From: Ruminococcus sp.
GTDB taxonomy: Bacteria; Bacillota; Clostridia; Oscillospirales; Ruminococcaceae
Reading direction: 5' to 3'
NCBI GenBank assembly: GCA_023667165.1
Contig: JAMPAO010000117.1
Span: forward strand, 1-7,449
Length of the DNA: 7,449 nt
The notes beneath the pieces are model-generated. The model had not been told where the DNA came from. It did no database searches and was given only the letters and a program-made list of their open reading frames with translations. The first letter of the stretch is position 1. Each line of letters starts with the position of its first letter. Shown piece after piece: positions 1 to 5,766 of this stretch. The position numbers and the translations under genes are program-made.

Positions 1-18
1 CGTTTCAGGCGAATATGC

Positions 19-56
19 AAAACCCGCAAACCCTTTTGTAGACAAGGTTTGCGGGG
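19..56 (-). terminator. Intrinsic terminator behind a tRNA-like 3' end
   Basis: Positions 23-32 (CCCGCAAACC) and 46-55 (GGTTTGCGGG) are perfect 10-bp inverted repeats. A small inner TTG/CAA stem with a TAGA loop can form at 36-45. Read on the minus strand, the stem is followed immediately by TTTT (22-19), the layout of a Rho-independent terminator. It lies about 9 nt past the CCA-like end of the tRNA fragment at 65-87, which is where a tRNA gene's terminator would be. No U-run follows on the plus strand, so it should act on leftward transcription. Confidence 0.6.
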
Positions 57-64
57 TATGGCAA

Positions 65-87
65 TGGTGACCCGTACGGGAATTGAA
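65..87 (-). other. tRNA-Glu 3' end fragment, candidate attachment site
   Basis: Read on the minus strand, this stretch is laid out like a tRNA 3' end: a T-loop TTCAATT (87-81), a T-stem 3' strand CCCGT (80-76), an acceptor 3' strand ACGGGTC (75-69), discriminator A (68) and CCA (67-65). From memory, this acceptor and T-stem match Firmicutes tRNA-Glu(UUC), whose 5' acceptor strand is GGCCCGT. The rest of the tRNA is absent: the bases next to the T-loop do not contain the ACGGG partner, and mcrB-like coding sequence starts there. Integrases often use exactly this T-loop-to-CCA block as the core duplicated at the far end of an island. An assembly join at this 23-mer, or chance similarity, remains possible. 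Confidence 0.55.
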
Positions 88-213
88 ATTGACGATATGT
101 GGCTGAATTCTGTTATTAACTATGAAATTATTCCTCTCATAAACGAATACTGGTTTGACGAACAGAGCAAAGCTCGTAATTGGGAGAATATACTGCGCGA
201 GGCTGTAAGATGA
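79..213 (+). pseudogene. mcrB: mcrB 3' remnant (McrBC GTPase subunit, C-terminal tail only)
   Basis: The frame ending at the TGA at 211-213 encodes a typical McrB C-terminal tail: a GIEIDDMWLNSV segment, then NYEIIPLINEYWFDE, then a short basic helix. McrB is the AAA+ GTPase that recognises modified DNA and drives the McrC nuclease. Only about 44 residues are recognisable. The GTPase motifs (Walker A, Walker B, the NxxD signature) and the DNA-binding N-terminus are absent. The frame stays open leftward to position 1, with an ATG at 58, but residues before about position 79 are basic, do not resemble McrB and come from the tRNA-like and terminator sequence. The stop overlaps the mcrC start (ATGA at 210-213), the normal coupling for this pair. 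The gene is either truly truncated or cut by an assembly junction. Confidence 0.7.
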
Positions 214-1229
214 TTAAAATTCAAAACATATATTATATGCTTGCGTACGCTTTCCGAGTTTTGCGGGAACAGGGCTACGCAAGCTGCGGAACAGAGGAAT
301 TTGAAAATACCGCAGACCTGTTGTCCGCCATTCTTGTAAAGGGTATAACCGTGCAAATAAAACATGGCTTGAGCCGCGCGTACATTGAAACAACAGAACC
401 TTTGAACTGTCCGCGCGGTAAAATAGGCGTTACGGAATCAATCAAGCGGCAGACCGTTATTAAACATCAGCTTGTCTGCACATATGACGAGTTTTCGGTA
501 AACTCTTATATGAACCGTGTTCTCAAATCAACTATGGTTTTGCTGCTGCGATGTGAAATTCCAAAGGCAAGAAAAAAAGAACTGCGTAATTTGCTCCTTT
601 ATTTCAAAGAAGTCGAAACATTGGATATATATTCGATAGACTGGAATTTCCGTTTCAACCGAAATAATCAAAGCTACCAAATGCTGATGTCCGTATGCCG
701 TCTTATTGTCAAAGGCTTATTGCAGACAGATTCGGACGGTTCGGTAAAATTAATGAAGTTTTTAGATGAACAGTATATGCACCGTTTGTACGAAAAATTT
801 ATTCTTGAATATTACAGAAAGCATTACCCGCAAATCAAACCGAGCGCGTCTCAAATCAATTGGGCGCTTGACGATGGCTTTGATAATATGCTGCCTGTTA
901 TGCAATCCGATATTTTGCTGGCATACGGTTCTAAAGTTCTTATTATCGACGCTAAATATTACAGTCATAATACGCAAATGCAATATAATAAGAATAAAAT
1001 TTATTCAAGCAATTTATATCAAATTTTTACCTATGTAAAGAACAAATCCGCTGACGGCGGAGAAGTGTCGGGTATGCTGCTTTACGCAAAAACAGACGAG
1101 GAAATACAGCCTGACAATACTTACTTAATGAGCGGAAATCGCATAAGTGTAAAATCGCTGGATTTGAGCCGCGATTTTTCGAAAATTTCAGCTCAGCTTA
1201 ATTCAATTGCAAATAATTTTATTGACTGA
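210..1229 (+). CDS. mcrC: McrC, PD-(D/E)xK nuclease subunit of a McrBC-type restriction system
   Basis: A 339-residue protein of the McrC family, which cleaves DNA when driven by the McrB GTPase. The start MIKIQNIYYMLAYAF is the family's usual opening. The N-terminal half (about 1-190) is the McrB-contacting part. The C-terminal half is the nuclease: the catalytic signature is D234 (in MQSDI) followed by D247-A-K249 (in IIDAKY), and a conserved helix NLYQIFTYV (268-276) follows. All expected active-site residues are present and the length is normal, so the nuclease looks intact. ATG 210 is chosen because it overlaps the mcrB stop and has GAGG at about 200-203; the in-frame TTG at 180 would sit inside mcrB. 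McrC has no known activity without McrB, and only the McrB tail is present here. The macro-domain gene starts 14 bp downstream, so co-transcription is likely. Confidence 0.9.
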   Translation: MIKIQNIYYMLAYAFRVLREQGYASCGTEEFENTADLLSAILVKGITVQIKHGLSRAYIETTEPLNCPRGKIGVTESIKRQTVIKHQLVCTYDEFSVNSYMNRVLKSTMVLLLRCEIPKARKKELRNLLLYFKEVETLDIYSIDWNFRFNRNNQSYQMLMSVCRLIVKGLLQTDSDGSVKLMKFLDEQYMHRLYEKFILEYYRKHYPQIKPSASQINWALDDGFDNMLPVMQSDILLAYGSKVLIIDAKYYSHNTQMQYNKNKIYSSNLYQIFTYVKNKSADGGEVSGMLLYAKTDEEIQPDNTYLMSGNRISVKSLDLSRDFSKISAQLNSIANNFID

Positions 1230-1243
1230 TAGGAGGAAAACCT

Positions 1244-2212
1244 ATGCCATTTACAATAGTCAGACAGGACATAACAAAAATGCAGACCGACGCGATAGTC
1301 AACGTCGCAAACAACCAACTCCGTATGGGAGGCGGCATTTGCGGAGCTATTTTCAAAGCCGCGGGATATGTCAAACTGCAGGAGGAGTGCTATAAAATTG
1401 CGCCCGTAAAAACAGGCGGCTCGGCTGTTACGCCGGGTTTTGCTCTTCCCGCAAAATATGTTATACACGCCGTCGGTCCCGTGTATCAGCAAAGCAGCGC
1501 CGAGGAATGCGAAAAACTGCTCCGTTCGGCGTATACCAATTCCCTTAAACTGGCGGCGAAGAACGGTTGCGGGAGCATTGCCTTTCCGCTGATTTCAAGC
1601 GGGATTTACGGTTATCCGAAAGACGAGGCATTGCGGGTTGCGGTTTCCGCAATAAAGGATTTTCTTGCCGAAAACGATATGGACGTGTATCTTGTGATTT
1701 TCGACCGCGCTTCATTTGCGGTAAGCGAGGAATTGCTTGGAGATGTGGAGAGCTACATAGACGAAAATTATGTTGACGAGCATTTTATCAGTCGTCAGGC
1801 AACGCCGAGAGAAGATTACTGCGAAATGCCGTCGTTTGTTGCGCTGGAGGATTTTATTGAGGAACTGGACGAACCGTTCAACACAACTTTGCTGCGGTTG
1901 ATTGACGCTAAGGGAAAAACCGATACCGAGGTGTACAAACGCGCCAATATCGACCGAAAGCTGTTCTCAAAAATCCGCACGGGCAAGGGCTATATGCCGA
2001 GCAAGCGGACAATTCTCGCGCTCGCCGTCGCGCTTGAGCTGACTTTGAATGAAACCGATGACCTGCTTAAACGGGCGGGGTACGCCTTATCTCATAGCCA
2101 AAAATTTGACGTTATTGTGGAATTTTTTATCGTAAACGGAAAGTACGATATTTTTGAAATTAACGAGGTTCTGTTCAAATACGACCAGCCGCTTTTGGGC
2201 ACGGGCGCATAA
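1244..2212 (+). CDS. Macro-domain protein with C-terminal helix-turn-helix region
   Basis: A 322-residue, two-part protein. Residues 1 to about 170 form a macro domain, the fold that binds ADP-ribose and in many members removes it from proteins, nucleic acids or O-acetyl-ADP-ribose. Diagnostic segments are DAIVNVANN (16-24), the glycine-rich loop MGGGICGAI (28-36), KYVIHAVGPVY (71-81) and FPLISSGIYGYP (114-125). The first Asn/Gly loop has NVANN instead of the usual NAANS, a mild change. After an acidic linker, residues about 210-315 look like a Cro/C1-type DNA-binding unit (KRANIDRKLFSKIRTGKGY, then SKRTILALAVALELTLNE). I infer an ADP-ribose-sensing regulator or a hydrolase tethered to a partner; the target is unknown. 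A strong AGGAGG at 1231-1236 sits 7 nt before ATG. It follows mcrC by 14 bp and precedes the vWA gene by 88 bp. Confidence 0.85.
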   Translation: MPFTIVRQDITKMQTDAIVNVANNQLRMGGGICGAIFKAAGYVKLQEECYKIAPVKTGGSAVTPGFALPAKYVIHAVGPVYQQSSAEECEKLLRSAYTNSLKLAAKNGCGSIAFPLISSGIYGYPKDEALRVAVSAIKDFLAENDMDVYLVIFDRASFAVSEELLGDVESYIDENYVDEHFISRQATPREDYCEMPSFVALEDFIEELDEPFNTTLLRLIDAKGKTDTEVYKRANIDRKLFSKIRTGKGYMPSKRTILALAVALELTLNETDDLLKRAGYALSHSQKFDVIVEFFIVNGKYDIFEINEVLFKYDQPLLGTGA

Positions 2213-2224
2213 TATAAATTTAAT

Positions 2225-2241
2225 GTCGCTTTGAAAGCGAC
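2225..2241. repeat. 17-nt palindrome, possible operator or hairpin
   Basis: GTCGCTTTGAAAGCGAC is a perfect inverted repeat with 8-nt arms around a single central G, or a 7-bp stem with a TGA loop as RNA. It starts 12 bp after the macro-HTH stop codon. No U-run follows on the plus strand (the next bases are CAAAAAC), so it does not read as an ordinary terminator for the upstream gene. Its symmetry suits a dimeric DNA-binding protein, and the upstream gene encodes a helix-turn-helix region, but that link is inference. Confidence 0.45.
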
Positions 2242-2252
2242 CAAAAACAAGT

Positions 2253-2292
2253 CCTCCCGATGTACAATATAAGTACAATAAAAAACGGGAGG
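2253..2292 (+). promoter_or_regulatory. Leader hairpin that could mask the vWA gene's ribosome-binding site
   Basis: CCTCCCG (2253-2259) is an exact complement of CGGGAGG (2286-2292), which contains the Shine-Dalgarno sequence of the vWA gene (ATG at 2301, 8 nt further on). Between the arms, TGTAC (2261-2265) pairs with GTACA (2273-2277) around an AATATAA loop, giving a nested stem. If the RNA folds this way, the ribosome-binding site is closed. I see no known riboswitch consensus and no convincing promoter in the gap. The element could set the vWA level relative to the macro gene, or be opened by translation of the upstream cistron. Confidence 0.5.
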
Positions 2293-2300
2293 TCATTTTT

Positions 2301-2954
2301 ATGAAAAAGAATTTAACCGAGCTTGTATTCATTCTCGACAAAAGCGGCTCTATGAGCGGTCTTGAAAGGGACACTATCGGCGGCTATAATTCAGTGTTGG
2401 AGAAACAGCGTTCGGAGGACGGCGAGTGCGTTATTACCACGGTGCTGTTTGACAATTATTACGAGCTGCTCCACGACAGAATTGACATTCGCGCGGTTAA
2501 GCCGATTACCGAGGAAGAATATTTTGTGGGCGGCACTACGGCTTTGCTTGACGCAATTGGCAAGACAGTCCGCAAAATTGAAACCGCACAGAAAAATACA
2601 GCAGAGGAGTACCGCGCGGAAAAGGTTATGTTCGTCATAATCACGGACGGCGAGGAAAACGCCAGCAGACGTTACTCCGCGCCACAGGTCAAAGAGATGA
2701 TACAGCGGCAGAAGGAAGATTACGGTTGGGAATTTATCTTTTTGGGCGCGAATATCGACGCCGTTGAAACAGCGGGGCGTTTCGGCATTGACGCGGACAG
2801 AGCCGTGGATTACGTTCCCGACAGCGAGGGTACGGAGTTGAATTTCTGCGTGATGAACGAGGCTGTATCCGCTTTCCGCAGGAAAAGCACCGTTCCGTCC
2901 GAATATTTGGATAAAATCAGAAACGATATGAAAAAACGGGGCGGGCGGAGGTGA
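2301..2954 (+). CDS. von Willebrand A (vWA) domain protein with intact MIDAS motif
   Basis: A 217-residue soluble protein that is essentially a single vWA domain, a metal-dependent protein-interaction module. The MIDAS site is complete: D13-x-S15-x-S17 in ILDKSGSMSG, a threonine in VGGTTALLDAIG (about 79-80), and D116 in IITDGEEN. A second conserved block FIFLGANIDA (146-155) and an FGI segment follow, as in a bacterial subfamily of stand-alone vWA proteins. There is no signal peptide, membrane segment or extra catalytic domain, so it acts in the cytoplasm, presumably as an adaptor or scaffold. The C-terminus is strongly basic (MKKRGGRR). It lies 88 bp after the macro-HTH gene on the same strand, and the two may work as a pair. 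GGGAGG at 2287-2292 is the ribosome-binding site. The biological role is not known to me. Confidence 0.85.
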   Translation: MKKNLTELVFILDKSGSMSGLERDTIGGYNSVLEKQRSEDGECVITTVLFDNYYELLHDRIDIRAVKPITEEEYFVGGTTALLDAIGKTVRKIETAQKNTAEEYRAEKVMFVIITDGEENASRRYSAPQVKEMIQRQKEDYGWEFIFLGANIDAVETAGRFGIDADRAVDYVPDSEGTELNFCVMNEAVSAFRRKSTVPSEYLDKIRNDMKKRGGRR

Positions 2955-3090
2955 GCGTGCAGTTCAAATCTTTTAAATTGTACATTTTTCGCATTGTCAA
3001 GCTTTTCAAGCGACTTGATTAAAGGTAATTTCTTTAAGCAAATTTATACGAATTTTATAAGACAAATCCGCAAATTATAAGAAAATTCTC

Positions 3091-3119
3091 TTGACAAATT
3101 CTAATAAAAGTCGTATAAT
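3091..3119 (+). promoter_or_regulatory. Consensus sigma-A promoter for the AlbA_2/GHKL gene
   Basis: TTGACA (3091-3096) and TATAAT (3114-3119) are both exact housekeeping consensus hexamers with the ideal 17-bp spacer. The expected start of transcription is about 3126. That falls on the first G of the GGGAGG ribosome-binding site (3126-3131), so the mRNA leader before the ATG at 3140 would be only about 14 nt. The upstream gap 2955-3090 is AT-rich and holds only weak inverted repeats (TCAAG/CTTGA at 3006-3018, TTAAAG/CTTTAA at 3019-3037). No clear terminator for the vWA gene is visible. Confidence 0.85.
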
Positions 3120-3139
3120 TTGTTTGGGAGGCGAATAAA

Positions 3140-4576
3140 ATGCTTGAAATTGAACTTACAGAACTTGTTGAAAACATACGCCGTCAGAAATGCGAAAGCA
3201 ATTATATTGAACTGAAAGCCGCCGAAAAAGGCTGTCCGAGGCTGTTTGACACGTTTTCTTCCTTTTCCAATCAGCAGAACGGAGGGAAAATAATTTTCGG
3301 CATAAATGAAAATGCCGATTATGAAGTCTGCGGGGTTTACGACGCGGCGGATTTGCAGAAAAAAATAATGGAGCAGAGCCTGCAAATGGAACCTGCTATT
3401 CGACCGCTTTGTACGGTTGCAAATATTGACGGGAAAACCGTTGTCTGCACCGAAATTCAGGAAATTGACGTTTTTTTAAAGCCCTGCTTTTACAAGGGCG
3501 CGGGACGTCTTAAAGGCTCTTATGTACGGGTGGGAGACAGTGACAGGATTATGTCCGAATACGAGGTTTACAGCTTTGAGGCGTTCAAGAAAAAAACTCA
3601 GGACGAGCTTCGTGAAACGGAACGCGCGGAAATATCCGATATATCCACGCCCGCCTTTGACAAATATCTTGCGGCGTTGAAAAGCCAAAAGCATAATTTT
3701 GCGGCAATGGCTGATGAAAAAATACGAAAGCTTCAGGGTTTCGGTGCGAATGACAAGCCTACCCTTGCGGGAATTATTCTTTTTGCGGAATATCCGCAGG
3801 CGTATTATCCGCAGCTTTGCATAACGGCGGTTTCAGTCCCCGGAACGGAAATGAGTATGACGGGCAATGTAGGCGAACGTTTTCTTGACAATCAAAAAAT
3901 TGACGGTACGCTTCCGCAGATGTTAAATGACGCGCTGTTTTTCGTACGAAAAAATATGAAGAAAAAAACAATTATTGATAAAAATACGGGAAAAAGAACC
4001 GATAAAACGGAGTACCCTATCGAAGCAGTACGGGAAATTATCGTCAACGCTCTTATTCACCGCGATTACAGTATTTACACCGATTCCGCCCCGATTACAA
4101 TCAGAATGTTTACAGACAGAATTGAAGTTGAAAATCCCGGCGGTCTTTACGGACGTATGACCCTTGACAGACTTGGCAAGGTTTCCGCCGATACCCGAAA
4201 TCCGTTTATTGCAAACGCGCTTGAAATTATGGGAGAAACCGAAAACAGATACAGCGGTATTCCGACTGTTATTAATGCAATGAAAGAAGCGGAATTGCCG
4301 CCGCCGAAATTTGAAAATGACAGAGGAATTTTTAAAGTTACTTTGTATAACAAAACTGTGTCCGATACAGTTTTAGACGATACGGAGCAGGAAATAATTG
4401 ATTTCTGCAAAACCCCGAAAAGCCGTTCCGAAATAGAAAAATTATTTGAGGGTAGAATGACAATTGCGTATATTATGACGAAATACATTCACCCGCTGAC
4501 GGAAAAAGGTATTCTTGCTCTTGCAATTCCCGATAAGCCCAAGAGCAAAAAGCAGAAATATTTTTCTCAATTTTAA
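3140..4576 (+). CDS. AlbA_2 (Schlafen-like) and GHKL ATPase protein with C-terminal winged helix
   Basis: A 478-residue protein of the COG2865 type, often labelled ATP-binding or RecG-like regulator. Domains in order: an AlbA_2/Schlafen-like domain (about 10-135) with E19, E24 and K26 in ESNYIELKAA and the FSNQQNGGKIIFGINE segment; a linker with a predicted helical region; and a GHKL-type ATP-binding domain (about 285-400). In the last, the N-box is REIIVNALIHRDYS (E299, N303, H307-R308-D309) and the ATP-lid region is EVENPGGLYG (N332-P333-G334). The conserved RNPFIANAL and SGIPTVINAM blocks follow. A C-terminal winged helix spans about 414-462, ending in a lysine-rich tail. Members are known near defence loci, and Schlafen-type cores include RNases, but neither nuclease nor regulatory action can be shown here. 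It has its own promoter 20 bp upstream and GGGAGG before the ATG. Confidence 0.88.
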   Translation: MLEIELTELVENIRRQKCESNYIELKAAEKGCPRLFDTFSSFSNQQNGGKIIFGINENADYEVCGVYDAADLQKKIMEQSLQMEPAIRPLCTVANIDGKTVVCTEIQEIDVFLKPCFYKGAGRLKGSYVRVGDSDRIMSEYEVYSFEAFKKKTQDELRETERAEISDISTPAFDKYLAALKSQKHNFAAMADEKIRKLQGFGANDKPTLAGIILFAEYPQAYYPQLCITAVSVPGTEMSMTGNVGERFLDNQKIDGTLPQMLNDALFFVRKNMKKKTIIDKNTGKRTDKTEYPIEAVREIIVNALIHRDYSIYTDSAPITIRMFTDRIEVENPGGLYGRMTLDRLGKVSADTRNPFIANALEIMGETENRYSGIPTVINAMKEAELPPPKFENDRGIFKVTLYNKTVSDTVLDDTEQEIIDFCKTPKSRSEIEKLFEGRMTIAYIMTKYIHPLTEKGILALAIPDKPKSKKQKYFSQF

Positions 4577-4636
4577 AAAAGATTTTGTCCCGAATGTACT
4601 GATTTTTGTGTTATGACCTTAATTTTTTCTTTGATT

Positions 4637-4657
4637 TTGACGGTATAATTGACGGTA
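4637..4657. repeat. Short direct repeat TTGACGGTA, two copies
   Basis: TTGACGGTA occurs at 4637-4645 and again at 4649-4657, a 12-bp period separated by TAA. It lies in the AT-rich gap between the convergent operons (4577-4837). The rest of that gap holds one hairpin (4707-4741) and no gene I can support. The repeat is short enough to be chance. Confidence 0.3.
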
Positions 4658-4706
4658 AAAAACTTGATATTTTATATAATTCAATGGTACCCGATATAAT
4701 TTACAA

Positions 4707-4741
4707 TGCCGCAAACTTGTTTAAATACGCGGTTTGCGGCA
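4707..4741. terminator. Hairpin between convergent operons, possible bidirectional terminator
   Basis: TGCCGCAAAC (4707-4716) and GTTTGCGGCA (4732-4741) form a perfect 10-bp stem around a 15-nt loop. It sits between the stop of the AlbA_2/GHKL gene (4576) and the stop of jetD (4838), where both transcripts must end. Neither side has a clear U-run (CTGTATATACC on the plus strand, TTGTAAATTAT on the minus strand), so termination would be weak or factor-assisted. The minus direction is slightly better. Confidence 0.4.
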
Positions 4742-4837
4742 CTGTATATACCTTAATATCACGGCTTTTAAAAATCTCATAACCCGAAGGCCAATAGATT
4801 TTATTAAAGAAGCTAAAAGCAAAGCGGTTGATACCAA

Positions 4838-5749
4838 TTATAATTTATATGTTAGCTTCATTGCTTCCAAACTTTCTTGTTCGACTTTGCAATTATTTTC
4901 TAGCATAAAATCAATAACATCACGATACTTATTCAGTAAAGGACTTTTGGATTTTTCAATATCTGTTTTTGTCAGTGGTTTAAAAAATCCGCTGTAAAAA
5001 CATTGTTTCAATGTTTTTACATCCATTTCATATGGTTTAAAATCAATCTCTGTCTTTTTTTTTAGATTTTCAAGTATTAAAAAACCGTATATATCCAAAT
5101 CACCTTTATGTAAATAATCAATTTGTTGGTTTTGAAAATAAATAGAACGAAGCAGTTGTGTCCTGACTGAATTATGAAACCCGCCAAGATATATTACAAC
5201 AGCGTTATTCTCAGAAGTATCATGATATGTGGTAAGATTTTCAACAGTTATAACTTTATCACAGTTGATTTTAATGTGTTTTATGTCACATATTGAATCG
5301 GGAGAAATTGCAATGCCTCCTTTAGCCGCTCCCGCATTTATTTCTCCATTTGAATAGTAAATTATACAGTTTCCTTTTATGTACAGATATATCGGATTTT
5401 CAAATAAATTAAACCACTCAAGAACCTTTTTATCATCTTCAAGCGGCTCGGAACTATATTTTTGCAAAATAGAAGCAATGGCAGACTGCAGTTTTGAATA
5501 TTTTTTTGAATCTTTGAATACCAATACTGAAAAATTTTTTATATATGTTTCATTGTCGAGCTTCATTATTTCGCTTAATGCCATTAAAATATTTTCCAGT
5601 TTTTCATTGTCAATGCCTATTTGGTTATCAAGATTTTTGTTGTTTTCAAGTCTTGATAACTGCTGTGTACAATAATTATACACAACACTGTTTTCATGGG
5701 AATTATGCAAATATTTTTCCAAAGTCTTTTTCAGATTACTGCGAATCAA
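4838..5749 (-). CDS. jetD: JetD, C-terminal part with Toprim nuclease domain (Wadjet), split by frameshift
   Basis: A 303-residue reading frame matching the C-terminal (DUF2220, Toprim-like) part of JetD, the Wadjet subunit that cleaves closed circular plasmid DNA after the Jet SMC complex has extruded it. The Toprim signature is clear: ITVEN with E170, the glycine turn YLGGFHN (187-193), and HKGDLDIYGF with D217 and D219. The typical QESLE segment lies near the end (291-295). The codon at 5749 is a TTG with no ribosome-binding site. The same frame stays open to about 5851 and adds the family-like segment EFIDEIYSFLNRTPINL just upstream. The fragment is thus not an independent gene but the rest of the protein begun at 6048. 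Joined, the two give about 400 residues, the normal JetD length. No separate start signal means the nuclease half may not be made as the sequence stands. Confidence 0.85.
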   Translation of the reverse strand: MIRSNLKKTLEKYLHNSHENSVVYNYCTQQLSRLENNKNLDNQIGIDNEKLENILMALSEIMKLDNETYIKNFSVLVFKDSKKYSKLQSAIASILQKYSSEPLEDDKKVLEWFNLFENPIYLYIKGNCIIYYSNGEINAGAAKGGIAISPDSICDIKHIKINCDKVITVENLTTYHDTSENNAVVIYLGGFHNSVRTQLLRSIYFQNQQIDYLHKGDLDIYGFLILENLKKKTEIDFKPYEMDVKTLKQCFYSGFFKPLTKTDIEKSKSPLLNKYRDVIDFMLENNCKVEQESLEAMKLTYKL

Positions 5750-5766
5750 ATTTATCGGCGTTCGAT

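Noticed and set aside
1..64. Leftward continuation of mcrB coding sequence
   Set aside because: The frame is open, but the encoded residues are basic and unlike McrB, and the DNA is better explained as a tRNA 3' flank with a terminator.
2195..2280. Independent promoter for the vWA gene
   Set aside because: TATAAA, TACAAT and TATAAG strings are present but none has a plausible -35 at 16-18 bp, so read-through from the macro gene is more likely.
4649..4680. Promoter TTGACG plus TATAAT in the gap
   Set aside because: The spacer is 20 bp, the -35 is imperfect, and no gene follows in that direction.
4603..4782. Small plus-strand reading frame of about 59 codons in the gap between the operons
   Set aside because: There is no ribosome-binding site, the first ATG comes only at 4684, and nothing in it resembles a known family. 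The frame also runs through the hairpin at 4707-4741.
4734..4997. Plus-strand reading frame overlapping the 3' end of jetD
   Set aside because: It lies opposite a well-supported JetD Toprim region and has no start signal; it is a shadow.
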